Part shown: positions 26,293 through 35,978 of the stretch, in pieces
Numbering within the stretch: position 1 is the first letter of the stretch
How the letters are laid out: the number at the start of each line of letters is the position of its first letter
Assembly (NCBI GenBank): GCA_003258735.1
Contig: QHME01000002.1
Location: 192,751-256,750 of the forward strand
DNA length: 64,000 bases
DNA from: Candidatus Melainabacteria bacterium
GTDB lineage: Bacteria > Cyanobacteriota > Vampirovibrionia > Gastranaerophilales > Gastranaerophilaceae
Direction of reading: 5' to 3'
Program-made: the position numbers and the translations under genes
The notes under the pieces: model-generated
The model's input: the letters and a program-made list of their open reading frames with translations, nothing else
Databases searched by the model: none
Told to the model about the DNA's origin: nothing

Positions 26293-26502
26293 ATGATAAA
26301 AATTCATCTTAGAGAACTTATGTGGGAAAAGAATATTTCTGCGGTGCAAATTCAGAAAGAAACAGGGATTCACGCTACTACTGTTTCTCGAATAATTAAC
26401 GGTAAACAACAAAATTTAGGACTGGAAACCTTGGACAAATTGTGCACAGTTTTAGATTGCAAAATTCAAGATTTGATTACCTACGAGCGCGTAAATAAGT
26501 GA
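26293..26502 (+). CDS. Small Cro/C1-type helix-turn-helix regulator
   Basis: 69 residues, almost only an XRE HTH: VQIQKETGIHATTVSRIINGKQQNLGLETLDKLCTVLDCKIQDL. Similar in size to YozG-type single-domain regulators. It has no ligand-binding or oligomerisation domain. A possible -10 sits six bases before the ATG. comF starts 22 bases downstream with its own -10. Target unknown. Confidence 0.8.
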   Translation: MIKIHLRELMWEKNISAVQIQKETGIHATTVSRIINGKQQNLGLETLDKLCTVLDCKIQDLITYERVNK

Positions 26503-26511
26503 TTTTCATGC

Positions 26512-26517
26512 TAAGAT
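26512..26517 (+). promoter_or_regulatory. Extended -10 for comF, probably leaderless
   Basis: TGC-TAAGAT ends seven bases before the comF ATG at 26525. No Shine-Dalgarno lies between them. Confidence 0.45.
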
Positions 26518-26524
26518 TTTTACT

Positions 26525-27172
26525 ATGAAAGATTTTTTAATTGGGCTGTTAGATTGGATTTATAAGAAAAAATGTTATTTCTGTGCAAATTCGTATGAAT
26601 CTGCTAAAATGTGCTCAAAATGCTTTGATAATTTAGATTTTTTGTCTGTAGATGTCAATCGTAGAGTATTGAAAACAGATATTTATTGCGCTGGAGTATA
26701 TTCCAAAAATTTACAAAAACTAATCCGTGGTCTGAAGTACCACAGACAAAAGGAATTGGCTTATTATCTTGCGAAATTTATGTGGCAATACTGGCAAAAA
26801 CTCGATTTAGAAGGAGATTTTCAGATTGTTCCTGTGCCAATTTTCCCAAAACGTAAAAAGCAAAGAAAATACAACCACATGGAGCTTGTGGCAACAGAGT
26901 TTGCAAAAATGTCAGGATATGAAGTTAATTTCGATTGCATCAAGCGAGTAAAAGATACCAAACCACAATATAAATTAAATAAATCTCAAAGAATGATGAA
27001 TTTATCAAACGCGTTTGAAGTATGCGCAGACAAGATTTTGCCTGATAAAAAATTGTTGATAATTGACGATATTTGTACGACAGGATCAACGTTTGAAGAA
27101 ATGATAAAAGCCTTTAACACAAATGGGATTTGTGATATTGTTTGTTTTGCAGCCACCACCCCATGGGAATAA
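26525..27172 (+). CDS. comF: ComF-family phosphoribosyltransferase-like protein
   Basis: 215 residues. The N-terminal zinc-binding motif has four Cys (CYFCANS...MCSKCFDN, residues ~17-39). The C-terminal type I phosphoribosyltransferase fold carries the PRPP loop LLIIDDICTTGSTFEE (~180-195), and KPQYKLNKSQRMMNLSNAF precedes it, both ComF hallmarks. ComF helps natural transformation in several bacteria, probably in single-strand DNA import. Presence of type IV pilus genes fits, but competence is not shown here. Confidence 0.9.
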   Translation: MKDFLIGLLDWIYKKKCYFCANSYESAKMCSKCFDNLDFLSVDVNRRVLKTDIYCAGVYSKNLQKLIRGLKYHRQKELAYYLAKFMWQYWQKLDLEGDFQIVPVPIFPKRKKQRKYNHMELVATEFAKMSGYEVNFDCIKRVKDTKPQYKLNKSQRMMNLSNAFEVCADKILPDKKLLIIDDICTTGSTFEEMIKAFNTNGICDIVCFAATTPWE

Positions 27173-27239
27173 TAGGAATAAAAAACATATTGTAGGTCAG
27201 CTTTTCCAAACCGACAACATAAAATTATTAAGGACAATT

Positions 27240-27572
27240 ATGATACTATCTGAATTTGCAAAATTTTTACAAGAACATAACGAAGAACTTTTGATGCGCA
27301 AAACCACACCAATCAAACTTTTGCCCATGTGGTTAAAAACCGTTATAAACAAAAATCCGAAAACAAATATTGACAAAATCGTCCACAAAGAAATTATGTA
27401 TTGCGAAAATCCACAAGGTGATTATCTAATTGTCGGCAAATCTGATAGCGGAAGAATCTTAGTCAGCGCATTGATTAAATTTGCAAAAAGTTATGAAAAT
27501 TATAACCACGCAAAATGGGTCGAAATTACCGAAAAATCATACCACAAGCCACATAACACTGGTAAAAATTAA
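27240..27572 (+). CDS. Hypothetical protein (110 aa)
   Basis: 110 residues from the ATG at 27240, which has AAGGA five to six bases upstream; the frame is open further upstream but overlaps comF. Basic, helical N-terminus (LSEFAKFLQEHNEELLMRKTTPIKLLPMWLKTVI) and a later segment SGRILVSALIKFAKSYENYNH. No signal or membrane part. No family recognised. Confidence 0.5.
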   Translation: MILSEFAKFLQEHNEELLMRKTTPIKLLPMWLKTVINKNPKTNIDKIVHKEIMYCENPQGDYLIVGKSDSGRILVSALIKFAKSYENYNHAKWVEITEKSYHKPHNTGKN

Positions 27573-27613
27573 AAAATCTGCTATAATTTATTCTATAAAG
27601 AGGATTAAGTAAT

Positions 27614-29215
27614 ATGAAATTCGGTATGGAAGTAAAAGAGTCTTGTGTTTCGCTTTGGTGGGAAGATGTCAAAGCTGATTATTATAGAGTTTTGATAAAA
27701 ATTGATGGTGTAATGACAGAAGTTACCAAAGTTTGTGGAGACACTTTTACAACCTTATCTCTACTTCCATTCGGAGATAACGAATGCCTTATCCAAGCGG
27801 TAAAAGATAATGATATCATTGATTCTTCTGCTCAATTTATCATCAGCGTAAATTCAATTGATGTCATTTGTGGCAAAAATTCAAATGAAATAAAAGCGTA
27901 TTATAACGATTACCCATCAGCACAAGGTTATCGTTTATATGTCAATAATGGCAACGGATTTAACGGTGAGCAAAATTTCAGAACACATTGCGCGCAAATT
28001 CCATATAGTGAAAATTCGACTTACAAAATAAAACCGTTTGCAATTTTAGATAACAAAAGAGTAAATTTAGGCTCGTCTGAAGTTTTCACCCCAAATGACA
28101 ACGAATTTATCAGTTTGAGTGCATATAAATCTTATGGCGACAAAATCTTCTTGTCTTGGCTTTATAAAGGCAGAGCAGATGGGTTTGCGATATTTGCAAA
28201 AGGGATGAATATGCCCATTTTTGAAACTACAGACGGCTTGAAACATTTTACCTGCCTCAAAGGTTTTAAAGATGATGTTGAATTTGTCATTAAGGCCTTT
28301 ATATCAACTCCTAACGGCAAAACATTTGTGACTGAATCCATGCCTGTCAGTTTGAGTGAGCGCAAATACGAAAAACCTTTAGTATCATTGATTATTCCTG
28401 CTTACAATTCCAAAGATTATATTGCAAGAAGTATTGACAGCGCTTTAGCCTCTGATTTTGAAAATCTCGAAATAGTGATTGTAAATGATGGCAGCACTGA
28501 TTCCACCCAAGAAATCATTGATTGGTACGCACAGAATTATAAAAATGTTGTCGCACTCCAAAAGCAAAACGGAGGAGTCGCAGATACCAGAAATGTCGGT
28601 ATAGCGGCTGCAAAAGGTGAATATATTGCATTTATGGACAATGATGATTTAATTCGCCCAAATATGATTAGCAGTTTATATAATTCAATTGAGAAAAATC
28701 ACTGTGACGTTGCGATTGCTCCGTTATACAGGCTTGTTGACCGAGGATATACGACACATTGCAAATTGCCTTTTGAAGTCGATAAGGCTATTCCGATGGA
28801 CAAATATTTTGAGATAATGTATACCCCAGGATTTTACAATTGCGCGATTTGGAACAAATTGTATCGCGCATCCATCGTGAAGGCTCATCCGCTTGGAATT
28901 TTGAAGTATGAAGATGTTTCATGGACTCCGTGTATTTTATCTTGGATGAAAGATTTTTGTTTTTTGAACACTCCATTTTATGAGTGGGATAGAAAAACTC
29001 GCCCTGAAACTTTTGGAGATGTGCTTGCTAAAATGCCTGAATCTGAACTTTTTGAGCATAGAAAGCAAGCAATGTTGTTCTTTGTAAATAATGGCAATCC
29101 TGAAAGACTTGAGCAATTGAAGGTTATTGCCCAAAGAAGACTAACTCGTTATGCAAAATATTCACCGAAAAATCCTGCCTATAAGCGCTTGGCAGATGAG
29201 ATTATGGGACGATAA
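27614..29215 (+). CDS. GT2 glycosyltransferase fused to N-terminal Fn3-like domains
   Basis: 533 residues. Residues 1-~250 look like three tandem ~85-residue beta-sandwich (fibronectin III-like) units, judged from the spacing of W/Y strands (CVSLWWEDVKADYYRVLIKI, NEIKAYYNDYPSAQGYRLYV, KIFLSWLYKGRADGFAIFA). Residues ~255-530 are a GT-A family 2 transferase: VSLIIPAYNSKDYIARSIDSAL, VIVNDGSTDST, TRNVGIAAAKGEYIAFMDNDD (DxD as DND) and an EDVSW-like catalytic loop (KYEDVSWTP). No membrane segment, so it is cytoplasmic. It may add sugars to a surface glycan or a protein. dTDP-rhamnose gene rfbD lies just downstream on the other strand. Confidence 0.82.
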   Translation: MKFGMEVKESCVSLWWEDVKADYYRVLIKIDGVMTEVTKVCGDTFTTLSLLPFGDNECLIQAVKDNDIIDSSAQFIISVNSIDVICGKNSNEIKAYYNDYPSAQGYRLYVNNGNGFNGEQNFRTHCAQIPYSENSTYKIKPFAILDNKRVNLGSSEVFTPNDNEFISLSAYKSYGDKIFLSWLYKGRADGFAIFAKGMNMPIFETTDGLKHFTCLKGFKDDVEFVIKAFISTPNGKTFVTESMPVSLSERKYEKPLVSLIIPAYNSKDYIARSIDSALASDFENLEIVIVNDGSTDSTQEIIDWYAQNYKNVVALQKQNGGVADTRNVGIAAAKGEYIAFMDNDDLIRPNMISSLYNSIEKNHCDVAIAPLYRLVDRGYTTHCKLPFEVDKAIPMDKYFEIMYTPGFYNCAIWNKLYRASIVKAHPLGILKYEDVSWTPCILSWMKDFCFLNTPFYEWDRKTRPETFGDVLAKMPESELFEHRKQAMLFFVNNGNPERLEQLKVIAQRRLTRYAKYSPKNPAYKRLADEIMGR

Positions 29216-29230
29216 ATCGAAAAGTCCTAA

Positions 29231-29325
29231 GTCACCCGGAACTTGTTTCAGGGTCTTAAATATTACAAATTTTACATAAGACTAATACGTTTTATTTGAG
29301 ATGCTGAAACAAGTTCAGAGTGATA
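29231..29325. repeat. Interspersed palindromic element, copy 2
   Basis: About 95 bases. The left end GTCACCCGGAACTTGTTTCA and the right end CTGAAACAAGTTCAGAGTGA are inverted copies of each other with a few changes, enclosing a ~45-base AT-rich core nearly identical to 6152-6195. It fills the gap between the GT2 and rfbD genes and carries no ORF, so it looks like a non-coding MITE/REP-type repeat. Confidence 0.75.
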
Positions 29326-29328
29326 TAT

Positions 29329-30177
29329 TCAACTTAATTGCCCACCATCCTGCAAATACTCTGCAAGTCCTTCTTGCCAAGGACGAATAATAAAACTTGG
29401 AGTCATCACACTATAGTGTGGGCGTTTGGCAGGACGCAAAAATTCTTCTGTTGTACAAGGTGTAACTTTGACATTCATCCCTTTTATTTTAAAAATCTCT
29501 TTAGCAAATTCACACCAACTGGCTTTACCACCTCCGCAAATATGATAAACTCCATAGCTCGGTTCGTTTTTAATTATTTTTGCAATCCATTGTGCCAAAT
29601 CTTTTGTCCAAGTTGGACAGCCAATTTGGTCATCCACAACTTTGAGTTCTGAAATTTCTCCATTTAGATATTTTGTACCCAAATTTAACATTGTATCAAC
29701 AAAATTTTTGCCAAATTTTCCATATAACCAACTTGTCCTGACAATATAATATTTTGGGCAATTATTTTTAACTGCCAATTCTCCTTCATACTTAGTTAAA
29801 CCATAATTGTTGAGTGGCTTAGGAGTGTCAGAAGTTGTATATGGAGAGAATTTTTCACCATCAAAAACATAATCGGTCGAAATATATATCATTGTACTAG
29901 CAATTTCATTACAAGCTTTTGCAACAATTTCACATCCTTTTGCATTGATTTTTCTTGCAAGATTTAGATTGTTTTCTGCATCATCAACTTTTGTATAAGC
30001 AGCACATTGAATAACTATATCAGGATTTTCCTGTTTTAAAACTTTTATAACCGAATCTTTATTTGTAATATCTAAATCTTGATGAGTTTTGCCAACGACC
30101 AAATATCTTTGATTTTCAAGAATTTGTATCAAATCTTTGGCTAACATTCCATTCGCGCCTGTAATAAGTATTTTCAT
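29329..30177 (-). CDS. rfbD: dTDP-4-dehydrorhamnose reductase
   Basis: 282 residues, extended short-chain dehydrogenase. The N-terminal NADPH loop is TGANGMLAKDL (~7-17), followed by the catalytic YxxxK (YGLTKYEGE, ~128) and IYISTDYVFDGE. The last step of dTDP-L-rhamnose synthesis. The other rml genes are not in the window. Stop codon lies only a few bases from the repeat element at 29231-29325. Confidence 0.9.
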   Translation of the reverse strand: MKILITGANGMLAKDLIQILENQRYLVVGKTHQDLDITNKDSVIKVLKQENPDIVIQCAAYTKVDDAENNLNLARKINAKGCEIVAKACNEIASTMIYISTDYVFDGEKFSPYTTSDTPKPLNNYGLTKYEGELAVKNNCPKYYIVRTSWLYGKFGKNFVDTMLNLGTKYLNGEISELKVVDDQIGCPTWTKDLAQWIAKIIKNEPSYGVYHICGGGKASWCEFAKEIFKIKGMNVKVTPCTTEEFLRPAKRPHYSVMTPSFIIRPWQEGLAEYLQDGGQLS

Positions 30178-30214
30178 TTCTCATCCTATTTATATGTTTT
30201 CTTGATTAATATGT

Positions 30215-30220
30215 TATAAT
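30215..30220 (+). promoter_or_regulatory. Consensus extended -10 of a probable leaderless gene
   Basis: TGT-TATAAT, a perfect extended -10, ends six bases before the ATG at 30227, leaving no room for a ribosome binding site. Confidence 0.6.
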
Positions 30221-30226
30221 AAATAT

Positions 30227-30565
30227 ATGAAAAAGTTTTCTAAATATGCAATGTACAAATTTTTATCAATTATTGGATTTGTGGAAATTTTTCTTATCCC
30301 AGCTTATTTGTTGCATATTTACTTAATCGAAAATCCAAATCTACGCCCTTATGGAACTGTTTTGATTGCAGTATGTATAAGTTTAGTTGTATTTCCGATG
30401 AATATTCTTTTACTTAGCGGACTTTTCTGCGAATCAAAATTCAGAAAGTATGTTGAAAATATTGAGCGCTCAAAATTTACCGAAATTGGGTTTTTAATTT
30501 ATATGTTTAATACAATAATTGGAATTTTCACTTTTCTATTTTCACTTTTTCTTATATTGATTTAG
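30227..30565 (+). CDS. Small membrane protein, unknown
   Basis: 112 residues with about three hydrophobic segments (FLSIIGFVEIFLIPAYLLHIY, GTVLIAVCISLVVFPMNILLL, IGFLIYMFNTIIGIFTFLF). Probably leaderless, see 30215-30220. No family recognised. Ends about 90 bases before gyrA but gyrA has its own promoter. Confidence 0.5.
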   Translation: MKKFSKYAMYKFLSIIGFVEIFLIPAYLLHIYLIENPNLRPYGTVLIAVCISLVVFPMNILLLSGLFCESKFRKYVENIERSKFTEIGFLIYMFNTIIGIFTFLFSLFLILI

Positions 30566-30616
30566 GTAAATTGTGCTCCATTTGTAAAGATTTAGCCAAA
30601 ATTGTTTTGTTTGTGC

Positions 30617-30622
30617 TATACT
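30617..30622 (+). promoter_or_regulatory. Extended -10 of gyrA
   Basis: TGC-TATACT at 30614-30622. Transcription would start near 30629, ahead of the GGAGGGA ribosome binding site at 30643-30649. No clear -35. Confidence 0.45.
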
Positions 30623-30655
30623 TGAATCAAGGAGTATAGACTGGAGGGAAGAGTA

Positions 30656-33217
30656 TTGACTCAGCAGAACATGTTTGACCACGGGAAAATCGTTCCCGTT
30701 AATATAAGAGAAGAAATGAAACGCTCGTACATTGATTACGCAATGAGTGTAATTGTCGGACGTGCATTGCCGGACGTTCGTGATGGCTTAAAGCCGGTTC
30801 ACAGACGTATTTTGTACGCAATGAATGAATTAGGAATGTATCCTGATAAACCATTCAAGAAATGTGCACGTATCGTCGGTGAAGTTCTTGGTAAATATCA
30901 CCCACACGGTGATAGTTCGGTATACGAAGCATTGGTTCGTATGGCTCAAGACTTTTCAACTCGTTACTTAATGGTTGATGGTCACGGCAACTTTGGTTCT
31001 GTCGATGGTGATGGGGCTGCAGCAATGCGTTATACAGAGGCTCGTATGCACAAAATCACTCAGTCAATGCTTGCGGATATTGATTGTGAAACGGTTGAAT
31101 TTGAACCGAACTTCGATGGTTCATTACAAGAGCCTTCAGTATTGCCTGTAAGACTTCCAATGTTATTATTAAACGGAGTTTCAGGTATCGCAGTTGGTAT
31201 GGCGACAAACATTCCACCTCACAATCTTTGCGAAGTTGTAGATGGAACTATCGCCTTGATTGATAATCCAAAAATTACCATCCCTGAATTAATGGAATAT
31301 ATCAAAGGACCGGATTTCCCTACAGCTGCCACAATTATCGGCTTAAATGATATTAAACAAGCCTATGAAACAGGTCGTGGTTCAATTAAAATGTCTGCTG
31401 TTGCAGGTTTTGAAGAAATCGCAGGCGGAGGTGGACGTCAAGCAAGAACAGCAATTGTTGTAACTGAAATTCCATATCAGGTAAACAAGGCTCAATTAAT
31501 TGAAAAAATCGCAGAACTTGTAAAAGACCAAAGAATCACAGGTATTTCTGATATTCGTGATGAATCTGACCGTGAAGGTATGAGAATCGTCATTGAATTA
31601 AAACGCGATGCAAAACCTGATGTTGTTAAAAATAATTTGTTCAAATATACTCAACTTGCAACTACATTTGGTGTAAACATGGTTGCATTATGCGGAAAAC
31701 AACCTCGCTTGATGAACTTGTACGAAGTATTGAACGAATTTGTTGAACACAGAATTGAAATTGTTACAAGAAGAACAATTTTCTTCTTAAAGAAAGCAAA
31801 AATCAGAGCACACATCTTGGCAGGCTTGATTATTGCACTAGGTTCAATTGATGAAGTTATTGAACTTATCAAAAAATCTAAAACAACAGATGAGGCTCGT
31901 GAAGGTTTGATGAGCAGATTCGGTCTTGATGTTGACCAAGCAAATGCAATTCTCGAAATGCAATTGAGACGTTTGACAGGCTTAGAACAAGACAAAGTTA
32001 AGGCTGAATATGATGAGTTATTAAAGAAAATTGCAGAATACGAATCAATTCTTGCAAGCCGTCAAAAAATTCTTGACATCATTAAAGGTGAATTGCTTGA
32101 AGACAAAGAAAAATATGGCGACGACAGAAAAACTCAAATCTTACCAGAACAAGGTGAAGTTACAATTGAAGATTTAACACCAAATACACCAATGGCAGTA
32201 TTCATTACTCACCAAGGTTATTTGAAACGTATTTCACTTGATACATTTGAACGTCAAAACCGCGCAACTCGTGGCAAATCAGGAATGAAAACTAAAGATG
32301 ATGATGATATTCAACATTTCTTCACTGCAATGATGCATGACAAAGTATTGTTCTTCTCATCAAAAGGTACTGTTTACAGCTTGAATGTTTACGACTTCCC
32401 AGAAGGCGGACGTCAAGCAAAAGGCTTGCCTATTATCAATGTATTGCCAATTGCTCAAGATGAAAAGATTACGGCAGTTGTTCCTGTAAGTTCATTCTCA
32501 AATGATTTGAATTTGATTATGCTTACTCAAAAAGGCTACATCAAACGTATTGAACTTGATAACTTTACAAACATCAGACGTAACGGTATTATCGCTATAG
32601 GTTTGGATGAAGGCGACAGCTTGAATTGGGTAAAACTTGCGACTGCAAAAGATGAAATCATTATTGGTACATCTTGTGGTATGGCAATCAGATTCCCAAT
32701 CCAAGACTTGAGACCTTTGGGCAGAAGTGCAAGAGGTGTTACATCTATGAAATTACGTTCAGGTGATGAACTAATCGGATGTGATATAGTTCCTCAAGAT
32801 TATGATGCCGATTTGCTTGTTGTAACATCTGACGGTTTTGGTAAACGTACAAAATTATCAGAATTCAGAACTCAAAACAGAGGCGGAATCGGTTTAATCG
32901 CAACTAAATTCAAATCATCAGCATCAAGACTTGTTGCTTTGACTATTGTAAAAGAATCTGACGATATTATGCTTGTTACTGCAAACGGTGTTGTTACAAG
33001 GTTAAATGCAGGTTCAATTTCTCAACAAGGTCGTCCTGCAACAGGCGTAAGGGCACAAAACTTGTCAGACAATGATACAGTATGTTCTGTAAACAAAATT
33101 TTGAACCCTGATGATAATGATGTAACAATCAAGGCTCAAGCTACTGATAATTCTGCAAAACAGGCAGAAGATGTTCAGCAAACAAGTTTGCTTGAAGGTG
33201 GCGAAGAACAAAAATAA
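30656..33217 (+). CDS. gyrA: DNA gyrase subunit A
   Basis: 853 residues, starts at TTG with GGAGGGA 6-7 bases upstream. GyrA cuts and rejoins DNA and wraps it for negative supercoiling. The breakage-reunion domain has [18 protein letters not shown] and the active-site Tyr in [10 protein letters not shown]; the quinolone-resistance region [17 protein letters not shown] has Ser at the position often mutated. The C-terminal beta-pinwheel has GyrA-box-like repeats ([48 protein letters not shown]). Ends at the hairpin 33245-33275. gyrB is not nearby. Confidence 0.97.
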   Translation: MTQQNMFDHGKIVPVNIREEMKRSYIDYAMSVIVGRALPDVRDGLKPVHRRILYAMNELGMYPDKPFKKCARIVGEVLGKYHPHGDSSVYEALVRMAQDFSTRYLMVDGHGNFGSVDGDGAAAMRYTEARMHKITQSMLADIDCETVEFEPNFDGSLQEPSVLPVRLPMLLLNGVSGIAVGMATNIPPHNLCEVVDGTIALIDNPKITIPELMEYIKGPDFPTAATIIGLNDIKQAYETGRGSIKMSAVAGFEEIAGGGGRQARTAIVVTEIPYQVNKAQLIEKIAELVKDQRITGISDIRDESDREGMRIVIELKRDAKPDVVKNNLFKYTQLATTFGVNMVALCGKQPRLMNLYEVLNEFVEHRIEIVTRRTIFFLKKAKIRAHILAGLIIALGSIDEVIELIKKSKTTDEAREGLMSRFGLDVDQANAILEMQLRRLTGLEQDKVKAEYDELLKKIAEYESILASRQKILDIIKGELLEDKEKYGDDRKTQILPEQGEVTIEDLTPNTPMAVFITHQGYLKRISLDTFERQNRATRGKSGMKTKDDDDIQHFFTAMMHDKVLFFSSKGTVYSLNVYDFPEGGRQAKGLPIINVLPIAQDEKITAVVPVSSFSNDLNLIMLTQKGYIKRIELDNFTNIRRNGIIAIGLDEGDSLNWVKLATAKDEIIIGTSCGMAIRFPIQDLRPLGRSARGVTSMKLRSGDELIGCDIVPQDYDADLLVVTSDGFGKRTKLSEFRTQNRGGIGLIATKFKSSASRLVALTIVKESDDIMLVTANGVVTRLNAGSISQQGRPATGVRAQNLSDNDTVCSVNKILNPDDNDVTIKAQATDNSAKQAEDVQQTSLLEGGEEQK

Positions 33218-33244
33218 TTTTGTTCTTAAAATATAAAAAATTAA

Positions 33245-33275
33245 TAAAAGATGTTTCGTTTTGAAACATCTTTTA
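33245..33275 (+). terminator. gyrA terminator
   Basis: 13-bp perfect stem TAAAAGATGTTTC / GAAACATCTTTTA, loop GTTTT, followed by TTTTA on the plus strand. Confidence 0.85.
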
Positions 33276-33338
33276 TTTTACTTTTGAAATCACTTTATGC
33301 TAATATGATTTAGCACAGGGAAATAAGGAGAGAATATA

Positions 33339-33581
33339 ATGGCAGATGCAAAAATTTTAGCAACAATTGATAGAACAGATACTGAACAATTACAAATTTC
33401 AGTTAGTGAATACAAAGGTAAAAGCTATTTGAATATGAGAATATACTATACAACTGATGACGGTGCAACATGGTTGCCTACAAAAAAAGGTGTAACTTTT
33501 ACTCCTGACCAATTAGACATCTTGACAGAAGCTATTGAAGAAGCTAAACAAGAATTTATGTCAGCAGAAGTTGAAGAGTAG
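33339..33581 (+). CDS. PC4/YdbC-like single-strand DNA-binding protein
   Basis: 80 residues resembling the transcriptional coactivator PC4 (YdbC) family: LQISVSEYKGKSYLNMRIYYTTDDGATWLPTKKGVTFTPDQLDILTEAIEEA has the beta-strand plus K-G-x-x-[LF]-x-P/x-x-x-L pattern of that fold. PC4-like proteins bind single-stranded nucleic acid as dimers. Preceded by AAGGAGAG 6-9 bases before the ATG. Followed by priA, which also acts on exposed single strands. Confidence 0.75.
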   Translation: MADAKILATIDRTDTEQLQISVSEYKGKSYLNMRIYYTTDDGATWLPTKKGVTFTPDQLDILTEAIEEAKQEFMSAEVEE

Positions 33582-33627
33582 TTGATAAAAACACATAATA
33601 TAGTTATTAAAAAGGATTATCGGATAT

Positions 33628-35928
33628 ATGGAAGATGGTATTCAGAACAAATTATTTGAAGTTCCGTCACGTAAATTAGTTTTAAAAAAACGTGAACCAT
33701 CAGAAGTGCCTGATAGTCCTTTTCATAAATATGCAGTATGTCTTGTAAATTTAAAAGCCTTGGGAGTAAAGACTTTTAGTTATTTAATCCCTGATGAGAT
33801 GCAAAACAAAATTAAAATCGGTCAAGCTTTAATGGTTCCATTTGGCAGACAAGGTTTGATAAACGCGTTTTGCGTAGGATTTTCGGATTACTTACCACCG
33901 GAAATTCGAGCTAAAAGAGTCAGTAAAATTTTAGATGAAACACCTTTGTTTTCTGTGGAATATTTAAAATTACTTGAATGGGTGGCGAATTACTATTGTA
34001 CAGATTTGATTACAGTTTTAAATACTGCAATTCCGCTTAAACTCATTGAAAAATCTCTTAAAACCGAACAAATTATTGAATTTGTAAAAACAGATGGCGC
34101 AACTAAACGTCAAAAAGAAGTTTTAGAACTTTTATACACCAAAGGCAAAATGCCATTAATTGAGTTTGAAAAACTGGCAAAAACCACAAGGGCAACAATT
34201 AAAAAACTTGAGTCTATGGGGTGCGTAAAACTTATTGAAGAACAAATTTATCGTAATCCGTTAGACATTTTGCATATTGATAAAAAAGAGGATTTATTTA
34301 CACTTTCAGAAACTCAACAAAAAGTTTATGAAGGAATTTCTAAACAGATAAAAGAAGAAATTTCACCACAAATTTTGCTCCATGGAATAACCGCAAGCGG
34401 GAAAACAGAAGTTTATTTCAAGCTGATAGATGATACTATAAAATCCGGTAAAAATGTGTTGTTCCTTGCACCTGAAATTGCCCTTGCATCTCAACTAACC
34501 AAACGACTTGCAAGAAAATTTGGCACTCAAGATGTTGCGATTTGGCACAGTAGTATCTCTGAAGGCGAAAGATATGATGTATGGCAAAAACTTTATAAAA
34601 ACGAAATAAAAATTCTTGCAGGTGCAAGGTCTGCTGTTTTTGCACCACTTAAAAATATCGGTTTAATTATCATTGACGAAGAGCATGAAAGTGCCTATAA
34701 ACAAACTTCTCCTGCTCCAAGATATGATGCCAGACTGGTTGCACGCAAACTTTCAGAATACAATTCCTGCCCATTGATACTTGGCTCCGCAACACCTGAT
34801 ATTTCAAGCTATTATAGAGCAGTTAATTCAAATCACCTTTATGAAATGTTAAAACGCTATAACAACGCAAAAGTTGCCCCTGTTTCAGTTATAAATATGC
34901 AAGAATACGGCAGAGCAGCATATAAAAGTTTAATTTCTAAACCATTACAAACTGCAATTAAAGAAACTTTGGACAATAAACAACAGGTTATTCTGTTGAT
35001 AAATCGCAGAGGATATTCAACCTATACTCAGTGTCAAGGCTGCGGACATGTTATTGAATGTCCAAATTGCGCAATCCCAATGATTTGGCATGCCAAAGAC
35101 AATATGTTAAAGTGCCATTACTGCAACCATGTCGAATATTTTCCTGATGTGTGCCCCAATTGCGGCTTTGATGGATTGAAAAATTCAGGAACAGGAACTC
35201 AAAAGATTGAACAATATATACGTGAACTCTATCCTGATTATAATGTTGAACGTATCGACAGTGACGTTTTGGTTAGAAAAGGTGAGCACATAAGATTGCT
35301 GGAAAAATTCCAAAAGGGCGAAATTGATATCCTTGTTGGGACACAAATGATTGCCAAAGGGCTTGATAACCCTAATGTCACACTTGTTGGGGTTATTTCA
35401 GCAGATGCAAGTTTCAATTTACCGGACTTTAGAGCATCTGAAAGAGGGTTTCAATTGCTAACTCAGGTTGCAGGCCGTGCCGGACGTGGAGAATTTAAAG
35501 GACGCGTACTTTTCCAAACGTATAATCCTGAATATTATGCACTTGAAAGCGCAAAATCTCAAAATTATGCAGAATTTTACAGCAAAGAAATTAAATCTCG
35601 TGAAGATTTTGATTATCCGCCATTTAGTCAAATTATCCGACTGATTTTGAGTTCACAAAACAATTTCCGAGCAGAAAAAGCAGCTCAAGAAATTGCATTG
35701 CGACTCTGTACTATGATTGAAAAATTCGGATTTGGCGAAAGATTAGAAGTTTTAGGCCCAACACCTTGCGTAATTGAAAGAATCAACGGTTATTACAGAT
35801 TCCAAATTCTTATTAAAAATAAACTAGAATCCAAAGGACACCAATTCGTTTCAAGTTTCCTTAACAAAATCACCGCACCGAAAGATATCAGGATGACAAT
35901 TGATGTTGACCCTCTTGATATTTTGTAG
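33628..35928 (+). CDS. priA: Primosomal replication helicase PriA
   Basis: 766 residues. PriA recognises stalled forks and reloads the replisome. The N-terminal DNA-binding domain (~20-130) is followed by a linker wHTH and the helicase core with Walker A ITASGKTEVYF (~255) and DEEH box IIIDEEHESAYKQ (~350). Two zinc sites follow (CQGCGHVIECPNC ... CHYCNH ... CPNCGFDGL). Motifs V/VI appear as GTQMIAKGLDNPNVTLVG and LTQVAGRAGRG. Normal length. Aggatta-type weak ribosome site. The open frame starts at an ATG 47 bases after the PC4 gene. Confidence 0.97.
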   Translation: MEDGIQNKLFEVPSRKLVLKKREPSEVPDSPFHKYAVCLVNLKALGVKTFSYLIPDEMQNKIKIGQALMVPFGRQGLINAFCVGFSDYLPPEIRAKRVSKILDETPLFSVEYLKLLEWVANYYCTDLITVLNTAIPLKLIEKSLKTEQIIEFVKTDGATKRQKEVLELLYTKGKMPLIEFEKLAKTTRATIKKLESMGCVKLIEEQIYRNPLDILHIDKKEDLFTLSETQQKVYEGISKQIKEEISPQILLHGITASGKTEVYFKLIDDTIKSGKNVLFLAPEIALASQLTKRLARKFGTQDVAIWHSSISEGERYDVWQKLYKNEIKILAGARSAVFAPLKNIGLIIIDEEHESAYKQTSPAPRYDARLVARKLSEYNSCPLILGSATPDISSYYRAVNSNHLYEMLKRYNNAKVAPVSVINMQEYGRAAYKSLISKPLQTAIKETLDNKQQVILLINRRGYSTYTQCQGCGHVIECPNCAIPMIWHAKDNMLKCHYCNHVEYFPDVCPNCGFDGLKNSGTGTQKIEQYIRELYPDYNVERIDSDVLVRKGEHIRLLEKFQKGEIDILVGTQMIAKGLDNPNVTLVGVISADASFNLPDFRASERGFQLLTQVAGRAGRGEFKGRVLFQTYNPEYYALESAKSQNYAEFYSKEIKSREDFDYPPFSQIIRLILSSQNNFRAEKAAQEIALRLCTMIEKFGFGERLEVLGPTPCVIERINGYYRFQILIKNKLESKGHQFVSSFLNKITAPKDIRMTIDVDPLDIL

Positions 35929-35978
35929 ATTTTTATATTGCCCTACCCTTGCGCAAGCCCCTTTGTAGAGAACACTTA

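Noticed and set aside
27123..27239. Longer start for the 110-aa protein at 27240
   Set aside because: The frame is open upstream but overlaps comF, and AAGGA precedes the ATG at 27240.
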